A program made the translations under genes and the position numbers. Shown here one piece after another: positions 20,590 to 30,635 of a stretch of DNA of 64,000 nt (its first letter is position 1; the number at the start of each line of letters is the position of its first letter). The notes under the pieces are model-generated. The model was not told the origin of the DNA, searched no databases, and saw nothing but the letters and a program-made list of their open reading frames with translations. Origin of the DNA: Ariolimax columbianus (lineage: Eukaryota > Mollusca > Gastropoda > Stylommatophora > Arionidae); NCBI GenBank assembly GCA_036924085.1, contig JAVGWX010000011.1, positions 41,401,970 to 41,465,969 on the forward strand, in the 5' to 3' direction.

Positions 20590-21195
20590 GTATACACTGT
20601 GAAAAGGCAGTTGACAGTGGCAATATAAACATTCTTGGGTAACTATTAAGACACAATGGCATACCAGAGAAGTACATATCCCTCGTACAGAGCGTGTATG
20701 AAGGTACAGTTAGTAGAGTGGTACAGGGATGATAGCTTCGGTGACCAGATAGGGGTGAACATGGATGCCTGTTCTTCCCCTTAATGTTATTTTTTGGCTA
20801 TAGATTGGATAATGAAGATATCAAACGATGGAAAGGGAGCTGGTATTCAGTGGACACTGAATAATTGTCAAAATTGCAGTACCTGGATTATGCAGATGAT
20901 CTTATACTTTTGTCGCGCAGCCATAGCCAACTGCAATGAAATCTGAACAAAGGGAAAGAGCAATCAAGCAAGTTGGAACTGAGTATCAACATGAAAAAAA
21001 CAAAGCTCCATAAACTCAACACTATCAACAAAGAACCAATATTGATGGAGGAAGAACCGTTGAAGAGGTGGATGCTTTTAGTTATTTTTGGCAGCACAAT
21101 TGACATCAGGAGGTACAGATGCAGTTGTAAAGATCAGAATTGAAAAGTCAAGAATGACACTCATGACACGAAACTTATTTTTCGACTTACCGAGA
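20590..21195 (+). pseudogene. LINE reverse transcriptase fragment
   Basis: Reads LLRHNGIPEKYISLVQSVYE, VNMDACSSPLMLFFGYRLDN (the QGCLLSPxMF block, damaged), LQYLDYADDLILLSRSHSQL (intact YADD), LELSINMKKTKL and KEPILMEEEPLKR. The YLGSTID-like block and KIRIEKSRMTL follow. It is cut at a CA/CG microsatellite. YADD rather than FADD separates it from the I-type and RTE-type copies here. Confidence 0.75.
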
Positions 21196-21215
21196 AGATA
21201 CAGCAGGCTTATAAC

Positions 21216-21300
21216 ATTACGCACGCACACGCACACGCGCGCGCGCGCGCGCACGCACGCACACACGCACGCACGCACACACACACACACACACACACAG
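21216..21300. repeat. CA/CG dinucleotide microsatellite
   Basis: Alternating CA/CG purine-pyrimidine repeat, directly against the truncated 5' end of the I-type LINE. The CG-rich middle (21236-21255) has Z-DNA-forming character. Confidence 0.9.
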
Positions 21301-24162
21301 ATTGACGTGGCATGTTTCCAAGAAACGCACCTCAACAGCAACCATAAATTCTCAATTAGAGGATACCAGACCTTCCGTCTGGATAGAGAAGGTCACAAAG
21401 GAAGTGGTTCTAATACTGACACGTAACTGCATACCGAGTAGCGCGGTAGCTGTCAATCACACCGGACAAGCAGAAATTGTAGGAGTTGATGTAATGGCTC
21501 AAGAGACAAAGATCCGCATCTTCAACCTGTACGGACCACCAAACAAAGACCTGTCGCTGTCGAGTATGGAAGTCAAAGACTCCAACTGCATAGTAGCTGG
21601 AGACGTCAACAGCCACTCGGAGAGATGGGGATACTTGGACATTATGCCAGAGCAAACCACATTGATGTCCCTGCAGATAGGCATACAGACATTAGTGAAG
21701 AGCAAAAGGGACACGACAACATCAATATGGCACCAGAAGAGCATATGATGGCAAAACTAACAATGAATGAAATGGAAGAGGCCATGAGAACGTTAAAGAA
21801 AAGGAAATCTCCCGGAAAAGACGGGATAACAAACGAAATGCTGATGGGGCTGGGCCAAACAGCAAAGAGGAAATTACTATCAATCCTGAACCAAAGCTGA
21901 AAAAGGGGTATTGTACCCCAGGCATGGAAAAACGTAGTACTTGTACCAGTACCAAAGAAAGGAAAAGATAAAACAGATCCAAATGGATACAGGTCTATCA
22001 GCCTACTAAGATGTGTAGGCAAACTGATGGAACGTATGATAAACGCCAGACTGATGTGGCATCTGGAAGAAAAAAACATACTAATTCCACAGCAAGCAGG
22101 CTTTAGACAGCACAGATCCACTGAGGATCAGGTCATCCTCATAGCTCAAGAAATAGAAGAAGCCTACCAGGAGCAAAAAAACACACAGTAGCGGTTTTGG
22201 GTGAACCTAGAAAAGGCATTTGACAAAGTCTGGAAAAAGGGACTTAAAGTCAAGTTGCGAAGAAGTGAAGTTTGTGGGAAAATGTACAAATGGATCAGTC
22301 ACTACCTCAAAAACAGAACAGCCAGAGTTCAAATACAAGGGCAGATGAGCAAAAAGGTGACACTAGGGCAGGGAGTACCCCAAGGGGGAGTACTGTCACC
22401 AACACTCTTTCTGGTGTATATAAATAACATAACAGAGAATATGCGAAGAAGAGTCCATAGCTCAATGTTTGCAGACGATCTGGCTATGTGGACCTCTGAA
22501 AAGAATCTCACCATAGCAAGTAATCGGATGCAGCAGGCCCTAACATCGCTGGAAGAGTAGGCTGGTCAAAATAAACGAGGAAACAACGACAAGTACGATA
22601 TTCTCGCTATCAAACAAACCCCAAAACACCAAACTAAGTCTTAACGGCAAATACATGCAGCCAAACGACAACCCAAACTACCTGGGAGTCACATTTGATC
22701 GACGCATGATATGGAAAAGTAAGATCAAGAGAAACCGAATGAGAGCCAGAGAAAGAATGGCAATCATGAGGAAACTTGCTGGCACAAGCTGGGGAGCAGA
22801 CGAAAGTATACTAAAGAAACTGTACACTGGAAGAGTGAGACCAGTTCTCGAGTATGGCATTGCGGCATGGACAACAGCAGCAAAGGCGAACTTAGATAAA
22901 ATTAGCAAACTCCAAAACCAAGCCATGAAAGTTATAACAGGAGGCATGAAGTCAACGCCAATTGTAGAACTTGAAAAGATTACAAAACTGCAATCCATGA
23001 CCGACAAAAGAGACTGCAGAGCCCAGCAGCAAGCACAGAAACTCAGAAGACTGAGGGACCATCCAATGCACCAGAGACTAAACAATTTCTGAAATGGGAA
23101 ACTAAAGCGGAGAAACTTTGCAGAAATAGCCAAAGCAAAGATGCACGAAGACCCCATGAACGCACTAACAACACCAAACGCCATCCCTACCGTACGAAAA
23201 CCTACCTGGAGACAGCATATATTTCCAGAGGTGGTAGAAAATATACCAGGTATTGGAAACAAAAACTGCCAGACTGAAAAAGAAAGAAGAGATACAAGCT
23301 TGAGGTACATAACGAAAAATTACCCAAGCATGGACTGGACCCATGCATACACCGACGGTTCTGTAACAAACACAACACAGAACGGAGGGGCAGGCGCATT
23401 CCTGAGCCTACCAAATGGCAGAAAAATAACACTGTCATTGGCAACTGGAAAATACACGAGCAATTTCAGAGCGGAGGCAGAGGCACTGAGGGCGGCAGTG
23501 GAAGAAATGGTGACAGGTAAAAGGAATGAAAGCCATACAGTCCTGCTTACAGATGCCCTGGCCGTAGTCACATCACTAAAAAGCCAGAAAAATACTGAAC
23601 TTAACGATTTAAGAGCAGTACTCTGTCAACTATGCCAGCAGTCCTCACCAAAAAGAGTAGGGGTACAATGGGTTCCATCCCATTGCAACATCCAAGGCAA
23701 CGAGGAGGCAGACAGACTGGCAAAAGAAGGTGCAAGACTACCACAACCAGATACTAGTATGACATACGAAGAGTCAAAACGGCTTATTAGAGCTAGATAC
23801 ATGACCAAATGGGAAACAGAACATACTGGCTACACAAAAAACGATGCCTATTACCAGTTGAACAGAAGAGAGCAGGTCGTGGTCTTCAGACTTCGCACAG
23901 GCCACAACAGACTGAGGTACCACCTATTCAACACATTGAAGATAGGTGGCACTGACGAATGCCCGTGTGGTACCGGGAAAATGACCGCTGAGCATTTACT
24001 GCAAAACTGCCCGACATACGAGGATCAGAGAGAGCAGATGTGGCCATCACCAGTGGCAACACTAGACAAGCTCTATGGCAGTGTCGATAGCCTCAGGATG
24101 ACCGCCGCTTTTTTCGAAAAAATAAAGGTCGATGTCTGACAGCGTAAGAAGAAGAAGAAGTA
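21301..24162 (+). mobile_element. I-type LINE, copy A, internally deleted
   Basis: 5'-truncated inside the APE endonuclease (DVACFQETHLNSNHKFSIRG, RIFNLYGPPNKDLS, AGDVNSHSERWGY). A deletion relative to copy B (56322-59980) removes the rest of EN and the pre-RT linker, roughly 0.7-0.8 kb, joining near 21630 to HIDVPADRHTDISEEQ. RT blocks follow: KKRKSPGKDGITNEML, QQAGFRQHRSTEDQVIL, MNLEKAFDKVWKKGLK, QGVPQGGVLSPTLFLVYINN, SMFADDLAMW (catalytic pair). Stops occur after NQS (about 21900) and at 22558. The RNase H frame is separate (23141-24139). It ends in a (GAA)n tail. Clade assignment (I group, possibly Nimb-like) is by domain order. Confidence 0.88.
23141..24139 (+). CDS. RNase H-containing C-terminal frame of I-type LINE copy A
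   Basis: 332 codons. The RNase H domain has all four acidic positions visible: HAYTDGSV (Asp), NFRAEAEALRAA (Glu), VLLTDALAVV (Asp) and GNEEADRLAKEG (Asp), plus VPSHCNIQ for the His loop. C-terminally CPCGTGKMTAEHLLQNCPTY is a CxC...H...C metal-binding-like motif shared with copies B and C. It would be the end of a single ORF2 product, but the upstream frame is broken, so autonomous expression is unlikely. Confidence 0.85.
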   Translation: MHEDPMNALTTPNAIPTVRKPTWRQHIFPEVVENIPGIGNKNCQTEKERRDTSLRYITKNYPSMDWTHAYTDGSVTNTTQNGGAGAFLSLPNGRKITLSLATGKYTSNFRAEAEALRAAVEEMVTGKRNESHTVLLTDALAVVTSLKSQKNTELNDLRAVLCQLCQQSSPKRVGVQWVPSHCNIQGNEEADRLAKEGARLPQPDTSMTYEESKRLIRARYMTKWETEHTGYTKNDAYYQLNRREQVVVFRLRTGHNRLRYHLFNTLKIGGTDECPCGTGKMTAEHLLQNCPTYEDQREQMWPSPVATLDKLYGSVDSLRMTAAFFEKIKVDV

Positions 24163-24174
24163 TACATGTATCCA

Positions 24175-24275
24175 AGCACTGGTTAATATGTTCTGATATC
24201 GTCTAAAAGACGATGGTCCCGAGTGGAAAGGACCGTGCCTCCGCCAGGAGAATTCCTTGCTGTTTATACCCTGTC
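24175..24275 (+). repeat. Short dispersed repeat (shared with 45425-45560)
   Basis: Blocks CTGATATCG, GACGATGGTCC and GAGTGGAAAGGACCGTGCCT, then CCGCCAGGAGAATTCC, align to 45445-45515. Two copies only; possibly a SINE core or tail of unknown family. Confidence 0.5.
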
Positions 24276-24600
24276 ATTATATCTTCTTTCTGTCCGACTC
24301 GTTCTTTTCCTTCTAAGCTAGCACCACATTTCAAACTCTTCCAAGCTTTTCTCATCCGTGTTTCCTAGAGTTCATGGTTCAGCCCTATACAGTGCAATTA
24401 GCCATATATAAGTGGCAAATATCCTCTTCCTTAGTTCTATCCTGATATACTTTGAAGTTAACAATTTATGAATTTCTCTAAAGCCTTTTTCTTTTGGGCC
24501 ATTACAATCCTGGTCTTAATTTCTCTCTCATTGCGGGCATCTTCTGTAATAATTTTCCCCATATATGTAAACACATATATGAATAAATAAAAACGGGTGC
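24230..24600 (-). pseudogene. LINE RT C-terminal fragment
   Basis: The minus strand reads GKIITEDARNEREIKTRIVM then AQKKKALEKF, the post-YLG block of RTE-like LINEs. Further frames (RKAWKSL) are degraded. Homologous to the + strand fragment at 14034-14228. Confidence 0.6.
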
Positions 24601-24705
24601 TTAGCTGAATAGCACATAAGAACTCTTCGCGGGTTTCCTTGCTTGTGGTCATGTCAACGGCAAGATAACAAATCATATTTGTATCCCTGCTTTCAATCAC
24701 ATTTG

Positions 24706-25063
24706 GGATCAAGATGCTGAGCAGCGCATGAGCTGCAGTGGTGAGCGACCCATAGTTGACTGATAGCGTCAGGGCCAGCAAACCAGAGCTGCCAAGACCC
24801 TTCTACACCTCCACGAGGTGATCCTGAATAATAGGCTGCAGCAGGCCAGACTGGCTAAGGAGAAGGGATTAAAGAGGGAATTCTAACCGGGTACTCAAAA
24901 AGTACTTGCTGAAGTCGGATGTGTTGGACCGAAAGGTGCAAATATCGCAGTCAAGCCATAAACTACGACACAACGCATTCTGTTCTCTGGACTACATTCT
25001 GCTACTTAAGCCCTTTCAGTGTTTGGTAGTGGAAGATTGAAAATGAAGGAAACCAAGCCAAGC
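24706..25063 (+). mobile_element. SINE1, full length (reference copy)
   Basis: 358 bp from GGATCAAGATGCTGAGCAG to (AAGCC)n, bounded by an exact 12-bp duplication CAATCACATTTG at 24694-24705 and 25064-25075. It therefore defines both SINE1 ends. No convincing A/B box pair was found, so a tRNA origin is not claimed. Confidence 0.92.
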
Positions 25064-25075
25064 CAATCACATTTG

Positions 25076-25446
25076 ACATTCTCTCAATAAATTCGAAATG
25101 AAAACGTGAAAGGTAAATGTCGTTCTGACATTGACACAGCAACAAAGAATGCGGCATTCCTTTAAATATGCTTTGGCAATAACTAAGATAAGCTACAGGT
25201 AAATATAATTTATATGCATTCAACCGCACAGACTAAACATCAGGAATATCAGTTCGTGGACAGACATCCCAAAAACAACTCCACACATGCTAAACTGGCT
25301 TGAAAGTAATAAGTGAATAAAAGCTGCAGGGAATATATTATAGGTTTGTGTTTGAAAATAAATAAATACCCGAATCTCTGTTATTAACGATGACATACAT
25401 TTGCATTTACTCTTTTGTACATCTGTCTGTCTGTGTGTCTGTCTGA
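25076..25446. other. No gene recognised
   Basis: AT-rich stretch with no supported feature, ending at a microsatellite. Confidence 0.3.
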
Positions 25447-25449
25447 ATG

Positions 25450-25540
<91 letters not shown>

Positions 25541-25573
25541 ATGTGTGTGTGTATATATATTTACACACACACA
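25447..25573. repeat. CT, AT and GT dinucleotide microsatellite
   Basis: (CT)n passes into (AT)n, (GT)n and (CA)n and forms the left border of the mariner element. A similar (AT)n tract borders its right side at 27360. Confidence 0.92.
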
Positions 25574-26049
25574 CCAGAGAGGCTCTGAAAGTAATGTCTC
25601 CTATTTTATTCCATTTGATAGAGAAATGTCTTCCCTTAAAAAATATCTTTCAACATAGTCACCGCCCTAGACTACACATTTTCTCCAACGATGAACAAGA
25701 GCATCTACGCCGCGCTAATAAAAATCATGGGACTCAACTGGCGCAAACTTTGTGACATTATAACGTTGTCACCATCGTTTCCAACTAATTGAAGCAGATA
25801 TTCAGATCCGTAGACAGTTCCCTGGTCGTAAATCGCCGACATGCGCGGGTGAGCTGTCAGGGCGTTCTCATCACGAGTTCTGACAGCTGTGAATGGCCGT
25901 TCGGAACGTGGCTTGTCCTTCATGTCGCTTTTGTCACTGCTGAAATGCAAAATAACAACCACATCCTCACTGTGATAACATCCACTGTTTGGTCTCTGAA
26001 AATATCGATGAATGTCAATTGGTGTAACTTTTTCTGCGTGGAGGAGTTC

Positions 26050-27143
26050 TTCTTCTTCTTCTTCTTCTGCGTACACAGTCAGACAGTAACCATTATTTTC
26101 TCGAAAAAAGCGGCGGTCATCCTGAGACTCTCGCCACTACCATAGAGCTTGTCTTGCAGTTCCACTGGCAATGGCCACATCTGCTCTCTCTGATCCTCGT
26201 ATGTCGGGCAGTTCTGCAGCAGATGTTCAGTGGTCATTTTACCAGTACCGCACGGGCATTCGTCGGTACACCCTATCTTCAATTTGTTGAATAGGTGGTA
26301 CCTCAGTCTGTTGTGGCCAGTGCGAAGTCTGAAGACAACGACCTGCTCTCTTCGGTTCAACTGGTAATAGGCATCGTTTTTGGTGTAACCAGTATGTTCG
26401 GTTTCCCATTTGGTCATGTATCTGGCTTTGATAAGCCGTTTTGACTCTTCGTACGTCATACTGGTATCTGTTTGTGGTAGCCTTGCACCTTCTTTTGCCA
26501 GTCTGTCTGCCTCCTCGTTGCCTTGGATGTTGCAGTTTGACGGAACCCACTGTACCACTACCCTTTTTGGTGCGGACTGCTGGCACAGTTTGCAGAGTGC
26601 TGCTCTTAAGTCATTAAGCTCAGTGTTTTTCTGGCTTTTTAGCGCTGTGACTACTTCGAGAGCATCTGTCAGCAGGACTATATGGCTCTCATTTTCACTG
26701 TGTGTTACCATTTCTTCCACTGCCGCCCTCAGTGCCTCTGCCTCTGCTCTGAAATTGCTTGTGTACTTACCAGTAGCGAATGACAGTGTTATTTTTCTGG
26801 TATTTGATAGGTTCAGGAATGCTCCTGCCCCTCCGTTCTGTGTAGTGTTTGTTACAGAACCGTCGGTGTATGCATGGGTCCAGTCCATGCTTGGGTAGCT
26901 TTTCGTTATGAAGCTTAGGGTAGTGTCTCTCCTTTCTTTTCCACTCTGGCAGTTTTTGTTTGCAATACCTGGTATATTTTCTACCACCTCTGGAAATATA
27001 TCCTGCCTCCAAGTAGGTTTTCGTACAGTAGTGATGGGTTTTGGTGTTGTTAGTGTGTTTATGGGATCTTCGTGCATCTTTGCTTTGGCTATTTCTGCAA
27101 AGTTTCTCCGCTTTAGTTTCCCATTTCCCAAATTGTTTAGTCT
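26050..27143 (-). mobile_element. I-type LINE, copy C (RNase H end only)
   Basis: Starts (3' end) with a (CTT)n run on + and extends to the ORF start region at about 27140, 5'-truncated just ahead of the RNase H segment. An exact 12-bp duplication GTGGAGGAGTTC at 26038-26049 and 27144-27155 marks both ends, inside the mariner coding region. Confidence 0.9.
26079..27131 (-). CDS. RNase H frame of I-type LINE copy C
   Basis: 350 codons uninterrupted, starting NGKLKRRNFAEIAKAKMHED. RNase H acids are visible at HAYTDGSV, NFRAEAEAL, VLLTDALEVV and GNEEADRLA, and the CPCGTGKMTTEHLLQNCPTY motif is present. Very similar to the copy A and B equivalents. It is a fragment of a larger polyprotein-like ORF2, so translation as such is not implied. 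The open frame indicates a recent insertion. Confidence 0.85.
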   Translation of the reverse strand: MGNGKLKRRNFAEIAKAKMHEDPINTLTTPKPITTVRKPTWRQDIFPEVVENIPGIANKNCQSGKERRDTTLSFITKSYPSMDWTHAYTDGSVTNTTQNGGAGAFLNLSNTRKITLSFATGKYTSNFRAEAEALRAAVEEMVTHSENESHIVLLTDALEVVTALKSQKNTELNDLRAALCKLCQQSAPKRVVVQWVPSNCNIQGNEEADRLAKEGARLPQTDTSMTYEESKRLIKARYMTKWETEHTGYTKNDAYYQLNRREQVVVFRLRTGHNRLRYHLFNKLKIGCTDECPCGTGKMTTEHLLQNCPTYEDQREQMWPLPVELQDKLYGSGESLRMTAAFFEKIMVTV

Positions 27144-27359
27144 GTGGAGGAGTTCAATAACTCACCTCTGTTTGTAACACACTTCCGTGACATACGCCAT
27201 TTTGTCAAACTGCTCCTGCATTGCCACCTGTCGGACGGAAACAAAATTGTACAGATATTGACAGGAAAGTTCAAACTTTACTGTCATGGTACCAAAATAC
27301 ACTTCTGCCGTCGTGAGACATCATAATAAACTAAGAAGCATTAATTTCAGAGCACCCAT

Positions 27360-27578
27360 CATATATATATATATATAGATATATATATATATATATATAT
27401 GTGTGTATATAAATATATATATATATATATATGTGTATGTATGTATGTATATATGTATGTTTATGTGTGTATGTATGAATATATGCGTGTATGTGTGTAA
27501 GTAAGTATATATGTGTTTATGTATGTATGTATATATGTATGTGTGTGTGTGTGTGTGTGTATGTGTGTGTTGTTTATT
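27360..27578. repeat. AT / TATG microsatellite
   Basis: (AT)n followed by (TATG)n-type and (GT)n repeats. Minus-strand frames across it (IYIYIY runs) are artefacts. Confidence 0.93.
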
Positions 27579-27599
27579 CATTACTTTCATTTTGAGTAT

Positions 27600-28395
27600 A
27601 TGTATAGGAGGAAAGAAGATACAGGAAATACGATTTGCTGACGACAATGTTTGCTCTCGAACAGCGCCAAGGGCCTAGAACAAATAATTACATCAGTCAA
27701 GAAATGCAGTAAAGCTTAGAATTTCTAACAAAGAAAACAAAGATAATGACAACTTATAAGACAAAACTCCAAGCTAAAATTGAGATAGCTGGCGAAGAGA
27801 TTTAAAATGTTGCACATTTTGAATATCTTGGATCAATACTGAACAACATTAGAGGAAGTAAGAAGACGACTGACTATGGCAACGCAGAAGATAATGAATA
27901 TGCAGAACCTATGGCATAACACAAACAAAGAATGAAAACTAAAGGTCCCAAGAACATGCATTTTTCCTGTGGCAACCAATCGATGAGACGCGTGGACGAT
28001 CAAAAGAGCAATAAGAACGAAGATCGGTGCTTTTGAAACAGTGCTACAGAAGAGTCCTGAAAATTTCGTGGACAAAGAAAAAAACAAACAAATGCATTCG
28101 GCAAGACCTGAATGTAGAGGAGAATTGGCCTCATAAATGACGCAAAGACCGGGAAAGGGAGGTTTTTTGGGACACGTCAAACGACACAACGGACTGGAGA
28201 GAGTGGTTATGGAAGCCATGGTCACTGGGAACAGAGGCAGAGGCAAACCGAGAAGACGATGGACCAAGGACATCAAGGAGACTCTGGATTTGATCTTAGA
28301 GCAGGCTGGATGATTGGCGAAAGAAAGAGTTTCCTACAGACAGGCTGTCATGACAGCGACGTTCTGCGAAGGGCATGCTACATGATGATGATGAT
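27600..28395 (+). pseudogene. LINE-X, RT C-terminal half
   Basis: Starts at the FADD block ([12 protein letters not shown]), then poorly framed YLGSIL-like sequence, CYRRVLKISWTKKKTNKCIR, GHVKRHNGLERVVMEAMVTG, NRGRGKPRRRWTKDIKETLD and AKERVSYRQAVMTATFCEGH, then GCTACATGATGATGATGATG. Family comparison: 18812-19226 and 19227-20215. Frames shift several times. Confidence 0.77.
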
Positions 28396-28450
28396 GTATG
28401 TAAATTAAACATATGTATACTCCTGTCCACACCAATGTACGTGTATCAGT

Positions 28451-29140
28451 ATCAGGTCAGGTCAGGTCATCTTGTAACAGTGAGGTCGTTGGGGCACACA
28501 TGAAGACATCATCACAACCCCACGCCACCATTCTCTGTCAGCGGCCGCTGTCTGTGCCTCTTCTGGTTGGAGATGGTTCCATTCAGTTATGTTGTCCTCC
28601 CACCTTTCTTTAGGACGGCCTCTTCGTCGTCTGCCTTGCACCTTTCCGTGCAGGATCGTACTTGCAAGACCATTTGATCTAGATATGTGACCGTACAAAG
28701 CGAGTTTCCTTCTTTAGACCGTTGCCAATAGGTCTTCAAAAGGCCCTATTGCAGTTGTACTTCTATATCGTATTTCCTCATTTGTAACTTGATCTTTGTA
28801 CGTGACGTTTAAAAATCTTCGGAAACATCTCATCTCCAAGGCATGTATCCTTCGCTGAAGGTCATCTGTAACTGTCCATGTCTCTCAGGGCCAATGTACG
28901 CATTCATCTGATTTTCGTGCCTAGTGCCAACCGTTTATCTTGATATATTTTGTTAAGCCGTGGAAGCGACGCTATTGTCTGTGCAATTCTGGCCAACACC
29001 TTACGTTTCGATCCTTCATCACTGACAATCGAACCCAGATATTTAAAACGGTCAACCACTTGGAGTTTCTGGCCATTAGCTTTTATCCTACTGTTGAACC
29101 CCTCGGCGTCGTTGGTCATTATCGGTATGCGTTAGCTTAT
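28451..29140 (-). pseudogene. RTE-type LINE, 3' part (same family as 51920-54275)
   Basis: The minus strand carries YGHISRSNGLASTILHGKVQ, RRRRGRPKERWEDNITEW, then upstream FNSRIKANGQKLQVVDRFKY and LGSIVSDEGSKRKVLARIAQ. These are nearly the same as the 694-codon RTE ORF at 52.2-54.3 kb. The 3' tail is (TGACC)n, TCAGGTCAGGTCAGGTCAT on +. 5'-truncated after the FADD block. Confidence 0.87.
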
Positions 29141-29169
29141 ATACTCATCGTTTCAAATATGTGTGTCTA

Positions 29170-30275
29170 TTATTGAGAACGACCATTTGATGCAGTGAAC
29201 ATAAGTCGGCTATGACAGATCCTGTCCAAATTCGGCTGCCCTGGAAAATGTGTAACTCTGCTGAAACAGCTCCATGAGTGCATAGTAGCAGGTGTACTTG
29301 ACAGCGGTGAGACATCTTCATAATTTGAAGGCAACAACAACGTGAAACAGGGATGTGTACCTGTCCCGACTTTGTCCAGCATGATGTTTTCAGCTTTGCT
29401 GACGGACGCCTTCAATGATACCGAGTATGGCATACCAATAAAGTTCTGCATACTAAATGCGTAGACCAAGGTGGTGCATGACACGATATGCGAACTTTTT
29501 CTTTTGCAGATGACTGTACTCTGAATAGTATGAGTATGCAGGAGAGCATGAATCTCTGCTGTTTGTAGCATTCTTGGCTTGACCATTATCATACTGAGGT
29601 CAAGTACCACCCATCACCAGGCACAGCGTATAAACCGCCAGTAAGGGGACATAAATTACAAACGGTTGAAAAATGTATCTACCTCGTAAGAACGCTGCTG
29701 AGATCTGTAACTATTGTTGATGAGCTGACTAATAGTACAGCAAAGGTCTGCACCGGTTTGGGTCGTATGTGCTTAACAGTATGGGAACGTCGATGAATCA
29801 GCATAGTGACTAAGCTGAAGGTCTTCCGTGGTGACATTCTACCCATCCTGCTCTACAAGTGTGAGAGCTGGACTGTCTGCGCTGGTGAAGCCACGAGGCT
29901 AAATCATTTCCATTTGATTTACCTGAGAAGCATGCCGTATATTCGCTTTCAGGACCATATCACGGATAATGAAGTGCTATCCAGAACCAACATGCCAGGT
30001 ACTCATGCACGTTTGCAATAATTTCAACTGAGATGCACTTGCTCGGATGCCAAGTGAAAGGTTTCAAAAGAGACTTCTGTTTGGTGAACTGAGTGAAGGA
30101 GAACGACCATAGAGACGTCCAAAGAAGCGTTTCAATGAAGGTCTGCAGGAGTCCATTGTCCTATCATATAGACATTAACACTTTGGAAAATCTAGCCCAA
30201 AATCTTTCAACCTGTAAGAGTATGGTCAAAACAGCCTCGAAATCAGCGAGGGCCTCCATGTTCAGGTAATCCATG
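29170..30275 (+). pseudogene. LINE-Z (C2H2-tailed family), RT part, copy 1
   Basis: Fragments in order: KFGCPGKCVTLLKQLHECIV, GNNNVKQGCVPVPTL with MMFSALLTDAF, FSFADDCTLNSMSMQESMN (FADD intact), TVEKCIYLV (YLG block), KLKVFRGDILPILLYKCESW, NHFHLIYLRSMPYIRFQDHI, LSRTNMPGTHARL and LFGELSEGERP. Many frameshifts. The C-terminal finger seen in copies 2 and 3 is not recovered here because the SINE2 copy follows. Confidence 0.72.
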
Positions 30276-30281
30276 ATGGAC

Positions 30282-30635
30282 CCGCGGGGAACTGAGACGC
30301 TAGTTCGGTCAAGCACAACATACTGACCAGAACGCCACGTCAGGGTCAGGCACAATATATTGACCAAGACCACTCTCTCTCCTTCTATGTAGCGTTCACT
30401 GGAACCATGCTGTAGTCATAGCAGCCTGGTTAATGAGATGTGATTGACGTGATTCGCCGTAGTAGTGAGAGTCACGCAGAGGAAGCGAAGTATTGCACAA
30501 CCACCTGGACGACCGTGATTCACCTTCATCAGCACGCTAAGAATGTGAAGAAAGCTACTACAACCAGCCCCTTAACGCCCTTTCAGAGCCCACAAAAGAG
30601 AAACATTCCTCGTTAGGGGCATTAAGCAACAACAG
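30282..30635 (+). mobile_element. SINE2, diverged
   Basis: Blocks GTCAGGGTCAGGCACAATAT, TTCGCCGTAGTAGTGAGAGT, AGAATGTGAAGAAAGCTACT and GGCATTAAGCAACAACAGCAA follow the SINE2 order. No clean target-site duplication seen; ends approximate. Confidence 0.72.

Larger units (their letters stand above)
25574..27345 (-). mobile_element. Mariner-like transposon, deleted, split by an I-type LINE
   Basis: The ends are imperfect inverted repeats: GAGAGGCTCTGAAAGTAATG at the left and, complementing 27315-27345, GGTGCTCTGAAATTAATGCT at the right. Removing the LINE at 26050-27143 and one target duplication gives a minus-strand frame: ...VIELLHAEKVTPIDIHRYF, SDMKDKPRSERPFTAVRTRD, then YGSEYLLQLVGNDGD. This matches the N-terminal DNA-binding region of SETMAR/mariner transposases (KDKPRSGRP). 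The C-terminal VDALVHRWRKCVV and GGDYVE follow, with the whole catalytic core missing between. Non-autonomous and dead, flanked by AT microsatellite on both sides, compatible with TA target choice. Confidence 0.8.
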
